From Periplaneta americana (lineage: Eukaryota; Arthropoda; Insecta; Blattodea; Blattidae): a DNA stretch of 64,000 bases. Each line of letters begins with the position of its first letter. The first letter of the stretch is position 1. Positions 1 to 10,991 of this stretch are shown here, piece by piece. Position numbers and translations under genes: made by a program. The notes under the pieces were generated by a model that searched no databases, was not told the DNA's origin, and worked only from the letters and a program-made list of their open reading frames with translations. Location: assembly GCF_040183065.1 (NCBI RefSeq), contig NC_091117.1, positions 104,628,501 through 104,692,500 on the forward strand, read 5' to 3'.

Positions 1-179
1 CACTGATTCCCTTTTTTTTTATTGGCTAATAAAAAATTAACTTCAGTCGAATGTGTAAGAAAGCAATGCTAGAGTATGACCCAAGATGTTGTGAAATGCT
101 ATGTAGTTCTAAATAGGAGAGAACCTTGGGATTCCCCGCCAAGCTTCTGCGACTAGGCAGTATAAAGACATGGATCTTC

Positions 180-855
180 TTATTTTCAGCGTGAAGAAAG
201 TGTTTATAAAGTCATCGATTAAAATTAAAAAATTTCGTGAACTCCTTCCAAGTTTGTCTTTACCTGCTCAGCCAGTCTAACTCGATGGGGTACGTGGTTA
301 CAGGCTATGTCCTACTACGCGGAACATTTCAGTGAAGTGAAAAATGTTTTGAATTCCCTAAATACAGAAGATGCAGTCAGCATTGCCACAGCCCATGAAT
401 GTTTTGCTAAAAACGGCATCCGAGAAAAGATTCAGTACATCCATAACCGTTTCTCCAAAATACCCGAAATTTTAAAGCAGTTGGAACCTCGAAATAATTT
501 TATTCCTTGGGACATTCACTTTCTCTGATAGACGAAATTTCGGTAACATTATCTTCAGAAACACATGGGGCTGCAAAAATTGCGTTCGACAAACTGAGTC
601 GGGTATTACAGAAAAATTCCGGTTACAAAACACTGTGTCAAATTTCTAAAAAGCTTTCCAGTGAAGAAACAGATATTGAAGAGGAATTCACCGAACAAGA
701 ACTGTGGTGTTTTTCACATGCGCCTGTGACGTCATGCGACGTCGAAAGAACATTTTCACTGTACAAATCATTCTTCCCTGACAGAAGCAGGAACTTCACA
801 AAGGAAAATCTCAGGATAACCTTCCTTGTTTACTGCAACAGCCTTCAATAAGGCT
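180..855 (+). pseudogene. hAT transposase relic, CGGBP1-like subfamily, C-terminal half
   Basis: This is the C-terminal half of a hAT DNA-transposon transposase of the kind related to vertebrate CGGBP1. Translation from about 185 gives degraded family sequence; the clear parts are 307-528 (TSYYAEHFSEVKNVLNSLN-like region, then IQYIHNRFSKIPEILKQLE) and 507-851, which ends with the hAT dimerisation block APVTSCDVERTFSLYKSFF. The two readable parts lie in different frames, with at least one frameshift near 520 and a further break before 300 where stops interrupt the match. The N-terminal BED-finger half is absent here, but a matching N-terminal half lies on the opposite strand at 7.2-7.5 kb. Downstream (905-975) is an AT-rich tail with repeated TGCTTATTTT-like units, which may be the element end. 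I see no target duplication. It is a dead transposon fragment, not a host gene. Confidence 0.7.
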
Positions 856-859
856 TTTG

Positions 860-2120
860 TTACGAAACAAATAATTTATCATCATATTTCCGTGTATTCG
901 TTTTTGCTTATTTTGGTGCTTATTTTCACCATTTTTCGTGCTTATTTGCTTACTTATTTTACTGTTTGATTGTGCTTAGAAATCCGGCCTTTAGTAATTA
1001 CATTCTAACCATAAATACACAAGAGTTTGAGTGTAATCAGATAGTTCTGGTACGGGGTTGTTGTTACACAATAGCTATAATGACAGTTACCACTGACTAG
1101 GCCTATTTTGCGTATCATACAATGTAAGCAGAGTTGTAAGAAACGAGATTTAAGAAGGAAATGAAGCGTTTTCGGATCCATGTTCATGTAACATATTTTC
1201 ATCCTCTACATGTGAGGAATGTTTTGACATAGGCCTACATTTTTGTTACACTCTATATAACTTGACGTGTTTTTTGTTTAATGAAATTTAATTTAAATTG
1301 TATAGTTATTTAGACTGGAAAGTTTTTAAATTGAAGCCCTGTATAAGTATTTCAGTCATATATCAGAAAATTATTACAGTAAAAGTGATAGGAAGTACAC
1401 TGGAAGGAGACAAGATAATTGTGAGGCAGATTACTGAGAGCCGTATTAACGAGAATCTAGTGTAGCCTATTTAAATGCCTGAAGTGTATAACAATTTATG
1501 TGAAAACATATGGTAAGTTGTTATGTTTGGAGTATTTAATTTGCATTACAATGCACTGTATCTATTATATCCCATTAATTTCCCAGATTATGCAAATTCT
1601 CTTTTTGGATGACTTCCGGTTCCATTTAGTGCGAATAAACGAGACTGTACTGTACTGTACTCTGTAATGAATTCCCTGAAATATTATTCGTTGAAATAAA
1701 AATTTCACGGAGAATATTTGTTGTTCAGGTGAGCTGACTGAACTTGAGCCTGAATAGTAGTTGTAGCTTACACAAACACGACGTAACACAATGAAAAGCA
1801 GTGACCTAACTTGGCGCTAATATCTGAACCCTTCAACTGCTGGCATTTGTAAACTTACCGATGAACGTATTGGAAGTTTCCATAATGATCAGGAAGCCAC
1901 TAATCAAATCACTTTGCTATCACTGTTAGTTAGGTATCAGAGCACTTTTTCACATGTATTCCTTTAAAAAAAGGCACAAAAAGATTTACACTTATAATGA
2001 CACAATCACTACATTCATTCACAAAAGCTCAGGTCAACTGTCGGTATTCATCTTTCACGGTTGTTGCTATCCAGTCTTTGTCCTTTTTTTTTTTTTTTAT
2101 TATATCGTAACCTGAAATCT
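860..2120. other. AT-rich stretch without recognisable gene
   Basis: About 1.2 kb with only short, low-complexity reading frames. The first 120 bases are the repeated-unit tail of the preceding hAT relic. A poly-T run sits near 2083-2099 and could be the A tail of a minus-strand retroposed fragment, but no body is recognisable beside it. Confidence 0.5.
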
Positions 2121-2905
2121 GTCAATTCACCAAAGTATGGTCAAATGGTCACATTGTTCGAAATCATCGGAACAATCGAAATTTTCCATGAGAGGTATAT
2201 CGATGCCATCACTGAAAAGCAACACGGTTAAAACAAAAGACAAGGATACACCCAGTCCCTCTTGAGGGGAAGCATTCATGTATCTCCACTCCCTGCAGAG
2301 AATCAAACCCGGATTTGCTGAATATGTAACCACAACAGATGACAATTTAGAAATGATGACCAATCCCCAGCGGATTAGTAAGAACGTGCGCATGACATTG
2401 GAGAGCGTCCCTGAGTGTCAAGGACACCGCATACTACTCACCGCTGCAGACATGCTCGCGCCTCGTAGTGCCACTGCGGGAAGCACTCTGATGCTGCTAC
2501 GCCCGCCGCTGCCGCTTTAGAAAGGCGTTCATGACGTCACTGACCCACATCCCCGCTCGTCTCAGCTGTTGTTTCGTTAATCCTACCTGTCCGTCCTGGG
2601 AGCTACCTTCTGACAAACACACCACACAATCCTCGGCAGATCCCGTGACGTTTGTGGCGGTCGAAGAGGCAATCGCTCACCACATTTCCCCTACCATTTA
2701 CATTTCTCAGTAGCATCTGTGATTTGATAAGTAATAACACCACGGTGACAGGTAGAGAGAAAGTAAACATGCCACACTTGATCAAAACGAAACTGGCTGG
2801 TCTTTTGGGGAGTGAACTTTGTCGTCGAAGTTCTGTTCTGGTGAGAGAGCGGTTCACAAGTTTGGCTCCACACAATAATTAATATACAAGACAGACAATC
2901 ATTGT
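2120..2905. other. GC-richer unassigned segment
   Basis: The composition rises to GC-richer DNA around 2400-2720, unlike its surroundings, with several overlapping short open frames on both strands (for example minus 2127-2393). None resembles a family I know. The shift in composition suggests inserted repeat DNA or an old gene fragment; I cannot choose between them. Confidence 0.3.
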
Positions 2906-2909
2906 GGCA

Positions 2910-3172
2910 ACTAGTATCCTGCAATGTTCAAACATGAGAGAGGCAACATTAAAAATTTCATCTTACTTTATATGAAAAACGATTCGCAAGATTTATACTA
3001 AAATCCTTCAGCGCTTAAAACATGAGTGGAGGACAGCGAATATTTTTATAACAAGGTGAAACAAAGACTACAGGCCTCCTCCTATAGAGCGAACATCGGC
3101 GAATATTGAACTTCGCCATACTCGGCAAACTTGAACTAAACATAGCGCCTGTAATGCACGACGCTATAGTAC
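2910..3172 (+). repeat. Dispersed repeat, copy 1
   Basis: From CTAGTATCCTGCAATGTTC onward this stretch matches 6648-7022 in the same orientation. Shared landmarks are AACATGAGAGAGG, GTGGAGGACAGCG, AGAGCGAACATCG and the ending TAATGCACGAC. I see no coding potential. It may be the untranslated part of a DNA transposon, since another copy lies beside a hAT fragment. Confidence 0.7.
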
Positions 3173-3217
3173 AGAATTCTTTAGTTGACAGAGAAAGATA
3201 TATTTCTTACCTCTCAC

Positions 3218-5102
3218 TCACTCAGTGGCTGACCGGACATCTGCGGGGGGGGGGGATGGTGGCAAGAGACAGACACTCTCCATAAAACTATTTGTATGTG
3301 CAGTGGCGGATTCTTCTACTTCTACTTCCATGTTGTCATCACCGTCATCGTCATCACTATCAGAATCCAAACTTATTACGAAACGATCCACCGCTTTGTC
3401 AATCATTCCATCCCTTTCCCAATAAAAAATCCTCTTCCTTTTTAACATGTTCACACGCATTTTTCCAATTCTCTGGCGTGAACTTGGACAACGCTTCTTC
3501 AAATAATTTTATGACTTCACTGGATTTGAAAGATACATTATGTTTAGCGACATCATTTGTCACTTGTGCCCAGATGAACTCAATGACACTAAAATTACAG
3601 TGGTATGGTGCAGTCGCACTACGGTACGCCGCTGTGGTTCACTTTGAGCTGAGGTATCCAGTTCGTACCTTACCATTTTCTCCTTTTTAAAATTTTATTA
3701 TGTCGTACAATACGATTTTTGTCGCCTTTGGGTCGTACTCTATGTTGTTCTGACGTAACCAAGACTGCATGTCTGATTTAGAAGATGCAGAAGTGGGAGC
3801 TTTATTTAACTGTACAGAATGGTAAGAGGCGTTACCCATTACTATGATGCTATGTTGTGGAATGTTCGGAAGGAGTTTGTTTTCGAACGAATGTTTGGAA
3901 TTAACAGCGTTCATTTCCTCATGGGGATCGTTGGCAGATTTTGACTTAAAACTGTGATAGGCTCCTGGTATAAATTCAGAGGAAGATCCAGCATGCACAA
4001 TAATAAATAGTCCCCCTTTTCCTAAGGGCACGTTCAGAGGAATGTCACCATCGTCACAAACCCAAATTTTTCTCTTCGTGTGATTAATGTCTATCCATGT
4101 TTCGTCCAGGTAAACGATAGGGCGGCCGTTATTCTTAAGTCGCGCATCCTCCTTAAGAAATGGAATCGCTTAGCAATTATGTCGGGTTTCGCTAACAGAA
4201 GCTTCCGTCCGAAATTATTCTTAGCGTAACGGAAATTAGGTTTTTTTTTAGTAATTCCCATACCGACCATTTGCTGCCAGAAAATAACCCAGACTTATCG
4301 AGAGCATCACGAATATCTTCCATACTCGGAATGAAATCAACCTTATACAAGGAATAAATCTGCCTCTTGATGGCGGCCGCAGTGAACGAGTTCATTCATT
4401 CATTCATTCATTTATTTTATTCCATAGATCTTACATGAGCAATGAAGCTTTAAGATGTGGAACATGTCAACATTTTACAATATTACAATTACAATTTTTA
4501 CAAATGTTTATAGTTTTACAATTTAGTAATTTTCTACAATTTTTACAATTTTGTACAATTTTTTTACATTTTTTTACATTTTGGCGAGATGTAGTGAGAT
4601 GAGATGAGGTCCGAGGATTCGCCAAAATATTACCCGGCATTTGCCTTTTCGGTGGGGGAAACCTCGGAAAAACCCAACCAGGTAATCAAATCAAAGGGGT
4701 TGATGCCAAGGACTCGCCATAGACCATCCGGCTTCAGTCCCACGGCTGGGGAAAACCTCCGAAGAAACCAAAGTCCAAAGGGGTATTGTCTGTATTGGTT
4801 TTCGTGGCAGTTCTTTGCGGCCACTTTTTGCCCGGAGTTGACACTTTTCATCCTGAGTCATCTGCTTCTCTCTTTTCATTTAGAATACGGTAAACATTGT
4901 GTTCAGATACTCCACACGCAGCGGAAGTTCGCTTTGCTACTTCGACTTCGCTTATTGTACGGTTTCCGACTTTCAAGGCATCATACTCCTCTACGAAAAA
5001 CTTATGTACATTGCACACTATTTCCCTGGCCTCAGACTGCAGTTTCTTTCCTCTTGTTCCTAGACCAAGAACACTAGGACAAGTAGACCTAATATAAAGC
5101 AC
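3218..5102 (-). pseudogene. Tc1/IS630-like DDE transposase, decayed and split by a SINE
   Basis: Read on the minus strand, this is a Tc1-superfamily transposase. Order: a helix-turn-helix N-terminus at 5102-4848 (EVAKRTSAACGVSEHNVYRI), then a retroposon insertion at about 4391-4842. Next come the second DNA-binding region (TAAAIKRQIYSLYKVDFIPS, 4395 down) and the catalytic core. The first catalytic Asp is kept in RPIVYLDETWIDINH near 4100. The second motif reads VMGNASYHS near 3840, where the family expects VMDNASYHS, so the Asp is replaced by Gly. The third acidic residue is kept in SVIEFIWAQ near 3570. A run of acidic residues (DSDSDDDDGDDNMEVE) closes the protein near 3300. Several frameshifts and stops separate these blocks, so it is inactive. 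I could not find its terminal inverted repeats. Confidence 0.8.
4391..4842 (-). mobile_element. SINE-like retroposon inserted in the Tc1-like element
   Basis: This block separates the N-terminal and second DNA-binding segments of the surrounding transposase. Read on the minus strand it contains GGTTTCTTCGGAGG and AACCTCGG-type motifs, the segment GGTAATATTTTGGCGAATCC, and ends in a short ATGA/AATG repeat tail (4391-4412). The 4600-4690 part matches the body of the SINE at 10.03-10.28 kb. The tRNA-derived head is not obvious, so it is probably 5'-truncated or a related composite family. Confidence 0.65.
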
Positions 5103-5780
5103 AACACTTCTAACATTTTAATTATAAAATGATTATAGGCACCTTCTCAAACTACACTGAAAAATGTCGTTAACACAATTGTAATGACATCCACCATTGA
5201 CAACCTTTCCAGATGTGCTGGTGAGGGAGAGGGAGGAAAGAAAGAGGAAGTGCTGTTATACAAGTGTCTGTGTCATAGGATTAGTTCAACTCACCCTCCC
5301 TGACCCTTCCCAAGACATCAGGTAGCTCTGCCAACATAGACCTTCCCAAGTATAGTGACCCGAAAGGACTGTTGGGTTCCGCCGACCTGAGCCAGACTGC
5401 TGCTTTCAGATGCATAATAAATACGAACCAAGTCATTCAAACCTGATAAGAAGCCTACAGATGTAGACAAACTACTGAAAACTTAATTTGTTGTCTTCTG
5501 AAACGTACCGTTAATAAAGACAAACAAAAATATTTCTCGTCAACATAATATCCATTAAATGCCAACAGTTATTATAAATTACTGGCACTTTCCTTTTCAT
5601 TGTAGTAATATAAATTTAATGCAAACCAATCAAACTTTCAGCTTCATAAATAAAAAGAAATCCGTCCCTCAGAAGTTAAATAGCAAATCAATATTCTGAA
5701 GAAGGAAAAACTTTTATACATTTTACAGGTAGTCATGAGGTTTTTAAATGTTGATAAGGAAAAAGTTAAAATGAAATATT
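5103..5780. other. No gene recognised
   Basis: Between the Tc1-like relic and the pentanucleotide satellite I see no reading frame of substance and no repeat shared within the window. The first 150 bases may be the untranslated end of the Tc1-like element. Confidence 0.5.
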
Positions 5781-5952
5781 TTTCTCTCTTCTCTTCTCTT
5801 CTCTTCTCTTCTCTTCTCTTCTCTTCTCTTCTCTTCTCTTCTCTTCTCTTCTCTTCTCTTCTCCTCTCTTCTCTTCTCTTCTCTTCTCTTCTCTTCTCTT
5901 CTCTTCTCTTCTCTTCTCTTCTCTTCTCTTCTCTTCTCTTCTCTTCTCTTCT
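5781..5952 (+). repeat. (CTCTT)n satellite
   Basis: About 170 bases of a nearly perfect CTCTT pentamer with a single interruption (CTCCTCTCTT near 5862). Long open frames on both strands here are artefacts of the repeat. Confidence 0.97.
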
Positions 5953-5969
5953 AGTCACAAGTTACGAAC

Positions 5970-6033
5970 TCCCTTCCCTTCCCGTCCCTTCCCTTCCCTT
6001 CCCTTCCCTTCCCTTCCCTTCCCTTCCCTTCTC
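5970..6033 (+). repeat. (CCCTT)n satellite
   Basis: A second pentamer array differing by one base from the CTCTT unit next to it. Both arrays are followed by the same phrase, CTAGTCACAAGTTACGAA (at 5950 and 6036), so the pair looks like one duplicated block whose unit diverged by a T-to-C change. Confidence 0.9.
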
Positions 6034-6035
6034 AA

Positions 6036-6647
6036 CTAGTCACAAGTTACGAAATGTTACTATTTTGTTGAGTCAGATACACTTTGCAAGAATATGAAAT
6101 GTACAATATTGCCTTATTACTTTATTAATTCTGTAGTGCAATAAATCGTAAAACTGTGTTTCTTTAATCAAGAAATATCTGCCGTGTTGGACCATAAAAT
6201 AAAGATTTTTTTAAGTGACTAAATAGCCAACGAACTTAGGTTTCAAACTAGTACTGTTTCATCTTAACCAGCGCAGACTGGCTTCCGTGAATGCAAGTCA
6301 CTCTATCTTATAATACGAGCAAACAGGCAGGCTTTCGTGGGTCCCGCCTGGACTGAACCTATAAAACCCGGGCTCAATGGATTCAGGCTAAAAGTTAACT
6401 TGCTTTGTAGCGTCACCGGAACCCAAGCCTGACGGCAACCGGGTACGGGCGTGAGTCTTGTCTGATTTGCCGGTCTCTATTAGCTGCATAAGGATGTCAG
6501 ACACATATCTTGTGAAGTTGCGCACAGTAATGAACTAACGAATATAGGTAATTTTTTTTCTTGTTTTTATATAACTAAACATTCACAAAAATATACTTAT
6601 AAATCAAACAAATATATTTTTAAGCGCAAATGCTTAACTTATAGTAC
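6036..6647. other. No gene recognised
   Basis: AT-rich flanks around a GC-richer core at about 6260-6480 with no open frame of note. I recognise no family. Confidence 0.5.
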
Positions 6648-7170
6648 CGACTAGTATTGTGCAATGTTCAAACATGAGAGAGGAAACCAAGACATTACAA
6701 ACTTTGTCTTATTCCATATGAAAATCTAATCACAAGATTATGTGCTCAAACCCTTACGTATTTTAAAATAGTCTCCTGCAATATTCGAACATGAGAGAAA
6801 CCAAGACATTACAAACGTCGTCTTATTTTATGTACAAAACAAATCTTAAGATCTATACTAAACATGAAGGGGTAGGAGTGGAGGACAGCGTATAATTTCA
6901 CAACAAGCTGGAACAAACACGACAAGCCTTTTTCTGCAGAGCGAACATCGACAAATGTTTAACTTCGTCACACTCGGCTAACTGCAATCGAAATTAGTAC
7001 CTCTAATGCACGACACTTGAAACTTTCATCATCAATATAGTCACACAAATATTGTTGCACAGATCATATAAGGCCCAAGTTCGAGCGAGTTGTGAGAGAT
7101 CCGCTCCTTCGGTTCTTATCACGCTCGACAAACTTGAACCGAACATAGAGCTTGAAGTGCACGACACTAT
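6648..7170 (+). repeat. Dispersed repeat, copies 2 to 4 in tandem
   Basis: Three partial copies of the repeat seen at 2910-3172: one from 6648 (CTAGTATTGTGCAATGTTC), one from 6768 to 7022 (CTGCAATATTCGAACATGAG to TAATGCACGAC), and a third keeping only the end (CTCGACAAACTTGAACCGAA to GTGCACGACACT, about 7125-7165). They abut a minus-strand CGGBP1-like hAT fragment, so they may be its untranslated sequence. Confidence 0.7.
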
Positions 7171-7179
7171 TACTAACAG

Positions 7180-7440
7180 CTGATCAAATAGAATTTAAAA
7201 TTATTTCATAACACGAGGATAAGTATTGTGTACGCATAGTTGTTGAAGTCGGCAATTTTCTAGACGTATACTTTTCATTGAATTGTTTAAAATGTGGATT
7301 CTCAAGTTTATGGAACGGAATATTTGCACACATCAGCATCAGACACAAGTCATAATAAGAAGTGGACTGATCCGAAATCGAATCACTAAACAATTTCAGA
7401 TGTTCGATGTGTCTTTTAGAGTCACAAAGATTTTATAAAT
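7180..7440 (-). pseudogene. hAT transposase relic, CGGBP1-like, N-terminal part
   Basis: On the minus strand, DSKRHIEHLKLFSDS (end of a BED-type zinc finger) is followed by STSYYDLCLMLMCANIPFHK, LENPHFKQFNEKYTSRKLP and TTMRTQYLSSCYEIILNSI. This is the standard N-terminal region of CGGBP1-like hAT transposases. The start is lost upstream of about 7440 and the reading frame ends at 7184, after which the dispersed repeat begins. The corresponding C-terminal half, from the same subfamily though not necessarily the same copy, lies at 0.2-0.85 kb on the plus strand. No target duplication was found. Confidence 0.7.
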
Positions 7441-7642
7441 TACGACGCTTCTTAATTTTTATGTCTAACTGACACACTTTATACCTTAATATATTTTCGT
7501 CCTTGTCGGAAAATAGTCATCTCCGAAATCTTACCTATATAAGTACAGGCAAAGTTGCAGATTTTATTGGCGGTATTTTAGTACATCTTGACAGTACCTT
7601 TACTAGGTCACAAACTGAATCCTGACGGAAGATTTACTTTTT

Positions 7643-7996
7643 GGGGGGACACTGTGGTGAAATAATTGTGAAAAATTAAGAAAATCCACTTAAAATTGAT
7701 TGCGACTCTCCATTTAGACTGAGCTCATAAAACTAATTAATTTATATCCCCATGAATATTTTCAAGCTTTTGAGTCAATATGAACTAAAAATTTTGATTA
7801 CGTTGTCGCAAGGCGTCTTTTTAGTGACATCAATATAAAATATATTTAAAAAATATAATTTTAAAACTATTAGCCCTAATGGTACCAAATTGTTAATTTT
7901 GTACAGGTGATAGTATTGTAGGCATGTTTTTGCAGTTTCAAATCCATAAATTTTGGATGAAAATTGTAGAAGTTTTAAAACTCACATGTGTCCCCT
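7643..7996. mobile_element. Possible small TIR element (GGGGACAC ends)
   Basis: GGGGGGACACTGTGGTG at the left and, in reverse complement, TTAAGGGGACACATGTGAG at the right face each other across about 350 non-coding bases. The right end is followed by TTAA, which would fit a TTAA-targeting family such as Kolobok; the left flank reads TTTT instead. Only about eight terminal bases match well, so this is tentative. Confidence 0.3.
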
Positions 7997-8704
7997 TAAA
8001 CAGAAAATATGCATATTATGTCGAAACAACTATTATAATGTAGTAAACAAAACCCGCATCCATTAAACTTCTTATGACCACAGCTCCCTTCTGAGCAACG
8101 TTTTCATTTTACATATGAACCTGAAAATACATCAGTAAAGTAGGCCTAAACATCTAACTTCATTCTCTAGTCCAGGGCTGGGCATGAGAGCGGCTCAGTC
8201 TAGTCGGCCAGAACTGCTCTCGCTCCGAAAGTCACTTCAATTCCAAGCCAGAGCAGAACGCTCACGCAGTGGCGGACTCGCATTACAGCTACCTTCCCTG
8301 CATTAATGTAACAAGAGCCACGGTTTTTCTAGTCATTCAGTCTGTCAGTACATAATTGTTTATAAGGATATTACATCAATCCATTGTACATTACAGAATT
8401 TATAACACTCTTATTAATTTAATGAAATAAACTTCGCTCTATGCATACACACAAATCATTACGCTTATTTACATAACCCATACGCACATACCGCAACCTC
8501 CTCACCACGGTTCTACGAGACAGGCATATGGCTTCCACTTCCCCTACTTGCTGTGGACAGAGTTCATCTGCCAATATAATTAAACATCGCTTGATGAATT
8601 GACTTTCGTTGAACGTTTTCAATTCCTTTGCAATTTCGTGGCAAATTTTGTAGCTAATTCTCATGGCCGATTCACTAAGTGCATTATTGTCATCCTGTTA
8701 ATAT

Positions 8705-9208
8705 ATAATATAATATGATATGATATGATATGATATGATATGATATGATATGATATGATATGATATGATATGATATGATATGATATAAAATAATGTGATG
8801 CGATATATGATATGATATATAACATAATATAATATAATATGATGCGATGCGATATATGATATAATATATGATATGATATGATATGATATAATATAAAATA
8901 ATGTGATGCGATGCGATATATGATATGATATGATATATGATATGATATGATATGATATGATATGATATGATATGATATGATATGATATGATATGATATGA
9001 TATGATATGACATGACATGACATGACATGACATGACATGACATGATATGATATGATATGATATGATATGATATGATATGATATGATATGATATGATGATA
9101 TGATGTGATGTGATATGATATGATATGATATGATATGATATGATATGATATGATATGATATGATATGATATGATATGATATGATATGATATGATATGATA
9201 TGATATAT
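8705..9208. repeat. (ATATG)n satellite with ACATG variants
   Basis: About 500 bases of TGATA pentamers, with degenerate stretches (8787-8935) and a block of TGACA units near 9008-9042. Open frames of over 100 codons here (MSYHIIS-type) come only from the repeat. It lies inside a transposase coding region of hAT element 1. Confidence 0.97.
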
Positions 9209-9212
9209 GACA

Positions 9213-9532
9213 ATAAATTAATACAACTTAAAGAAAATGTTTCTCAGGTACGTTATATTAGAGTATTTATTCGATATTTATATTGCATTATAAGTTATTA
9301 TAGTACATTTAGTAATATATAATTTTAAATTATACAAATATTATGATATATCATAGTATAGTATATTACAGTTCATGATATATAATGTTATATATTATAT
9401 ATCATAATACTTGTATAATTTAAAATTATATATTACTAAGTGTATAATAACTTATAATGCAATGCAAATATCTAATAGATACTCTAATATAATGTACCTG
9501 AGAAACATTTTCTTTAAGTTGTATTAATTTAT
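9213..9532. repeat. Large palindrome derived from transposase coding sequence
   Basis: ATAAATTAATACAACTTAAA at 9213 is answered by its inverse at 9513-9532, and the match continues inward through GTTTCTCAGGTAC to a centre near 9375, giving arms of roughly 150 bases with few differences. The right arm is in frame with the hAT transposase (YVDNERHKLIQLKENVSQV), so the left arm is an inverted copy of coding DNA rather than a MITE terminal repeat. Confidence 0.85.
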
Positions 9533-9899
9533 GGCGTTCATTATCAACATATTTGTCGTATTCAGTAGCATGTTGTAAAGAATAATGTCGTTGGATATTG
9601 AACCTCTTAATCAGTTGGAGTGTTTTATGACAAATTAAACACTTTGCTAATCCACTGCTCTCTACGAAAAATAACTACTCCTCCCATGATACATTAAAAG
9701 CATTGGGAGTAGCGGGACGCTTTAGTCTATGAGCGGAAGTTCCGTCTTCAAAGTTCGCCTTCACATTGCAGAGTCACCACTGCACCGACACTGAATGACG
9801 TACAGTATACATACGTCACACCGCTCGCGAGACAAGCTCTTTAAAGCACACAGCGCTCATTTCTCAGAATCACGTAATGTGCCCAGCCCTGCTCTAGTC

Positions 9900-10032
9900 A
9901 GTGTCCTTAAACCTGTAGCCGCCTCTGCGCAATATTTTTGTATCCAAATTTCGTTCCCTAATAATGTGAGAGAATATGAAAGGTTTTGTCCGCCTATAAT
10001 ATACAGATGTATTCTTTTTCAGTTGGTTATTT
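9900..10032. other. Short spacer, no gene
   Basis: Unique-looking sequence between hAT element 1 and a SINE. A short frame runs on from the hAT end but has no family match. Confidence 0.4.
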
Positions 10033-10275
10033 AATGACGCTATATCAACTACTAGGTTATTTAGTGTCGATTTTATTGGTGATAGCGAGATGGTATTTGG
10101 GGAGATAAGGCCCAGAATTCGCCATAAATAACCTGACATTTGCCGTACGAATGGGGAAAACCTCGAAAAAGCCCAACCAAGTAATCAGATCAAACGAGAA
10201 TAGAACCCACGCACGAGCGCATCTCCAGATCAGCAGACAAACGCCACAGCCGACTGAGCTACGCCGGTGACTTAC
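10033..10275 (-). mobile_element. tRNA-derived SINE (type B)
   Basis: Read on the minus strand it opens with CACCGGCGTAGCTCAGTCGG, carrying a tRNA-like A box (TAGCTCAGTCGG), then a B-box-like GGGTTCTATTCTC. A body with GGTTGGGCTTTTTCGAGG and GGCGAATTCTGGGCCTTA follows, and the 3' part contains the phrase AAATAACCTAGTAGTTGATA. RNA polymerase III would transcribe it from the internal boxes. The 4.6-4.7 kb retroposon shares its body. Confidence 0.8.
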
Positions 10276-10928
10276 AGGAGTCTTAAACAGTACAAATTTT
10301 ATTTCTTGAAGTATTAGAAGAATAACAAGATGAATTAAATTTATCAAAACGAGTTCAGAAAGTTCTTTCAACTGTCCAAAAATTTTTGTTTTAACATATT
10401 ATATAGACCTGCTTGGATTTGTTCATATTTAAACAACAAATACAACTTTTGACGGCCTTGAAATTTCTACATGTGTCAAGCTTAGAAATGTTTGCAAAAA
10501 CAAAGGTAGGGGAAACCCGGGCAAAGCAGATAAGCTAAGAACAAACAATGCCACAGGCTATATTTTGGTGCTCCCGAAATAAAATCTTCATGACATTGGT
10601 TGTGACACATGTTTTCCACATATATAAGACAGCAATTCGTTTCTCGTACCTGCGGAAAGTGATATGATTTGAGAAAGAAAATATAGTTAATTATTCGCTT
10701 TGCCCGGGTACACGGGCAAAGCGAATAATTAACCCGGGCAAAGTGAATATCCCTATAAAATTTCACATTTCCATTTAATTTTTATTCACTGATAATAAAA
10801 TTAAATCAACACATAAATACGATGATAATGAGTCATATTAGGCGATAGGAAATATTATTTACAGCCCGTTACAGCATGTTAGATTAGTACAAAATACAAA
10901 TTTGAACAAGTCGATGTTTCACTAGTAC

Positions 10929-10990
10929 TACAGACGCTAAATAACCAAAGCTGTTGATAAAGCGTCGTAAAATAACCTACTTAAAAAAAA
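10929..10990 (+). mobile_element. SINE type A, 3' tail only
   Basis: CAGACGCTAAATAACCAAAG, GCTGTTGATAAAGCGTCG and TAAAATAACCTAC are followed by an A run. This is the same 3' end as the SINE at 42.0 kb, severely 5'-truncated. Confidence 0.8.
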
Positions 10991-10991
10991 T

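Larger units (their letters stand above)
8419..9690 (-). pseudogene. hAT transposase N-terminal relic (GTF2IRD2/ZBED5-like)
   Basis: Two separated pieces on the minus strand. The first, about 9690-9500, reads CLICHKTLQLIKRFNIQRHY then ATEYDKYVDNERHKLIQLKE, a BED-like zinc finger as in GTF2IRD2- and SCAND3-type hAT transposases. The second, 8690-8419, reads SAMRISYKICHEIAKELKTF then NESQFIKRCLIILADELCP and LSRRTVVRRL, which normally follows directly. Between them lie the palindrome (9213-9532) and the ATATG satellite (8705-9208). The DDE core and the C-terminal dimerisation region are missing. Family membership rests on remembered consensus but both blocks agree. Confidence 0.75.
8173..9891 (-). 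mobile_element. hAT element 1 with exact 8-bp TSD
   Basis: A 1719-bp element whose ends are CAGGGCTGGGCA and its exact inverse, flanked on both sides by the direct repeat CTCTAGTC (8165-8172 and 9892-9899). An 8-bp duplication with CAG-type ends is diagnostic of hAT transposons. It holds an N-terminal transposase relic on the minus strand, broken by a long ATATG satellite and a palindrome. No catalytic core or dimerisation domain is left, so it could move only with help from a relative. Confidence 0.93.

Noticed and set aside
2127-2882. Overlapping 76-90 codon frames in the GC-richer block
   Set aside because: Open frames overlap on both strands, which points to composition rather than coding; no family match.
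3225-3425. Plus-strand serine-rich frame at 3.2-3.4 kb
   Set aside because: It is the antisense of the acidic tail of the Tc1-like transposase.
5644-6097. Long open frames of repeated RREEK or LLFSS units
   Set aside because: They are translations of the CTCTT satellite on the two strands.
8661-9213. Open frames of 117 to 171 codons made of SYHII units; also the idea of a CRISPR-like array
   Set aside because: Pure ATATG satellite with no spacers; this is eukaryotic DNA.
10210-10275. tRNA gene on the minus strand at the start of the type B SINE
   Set aside because: A and B boxes are present but the acceptor and anticodon stems do not pair and the SINE body follows directly.
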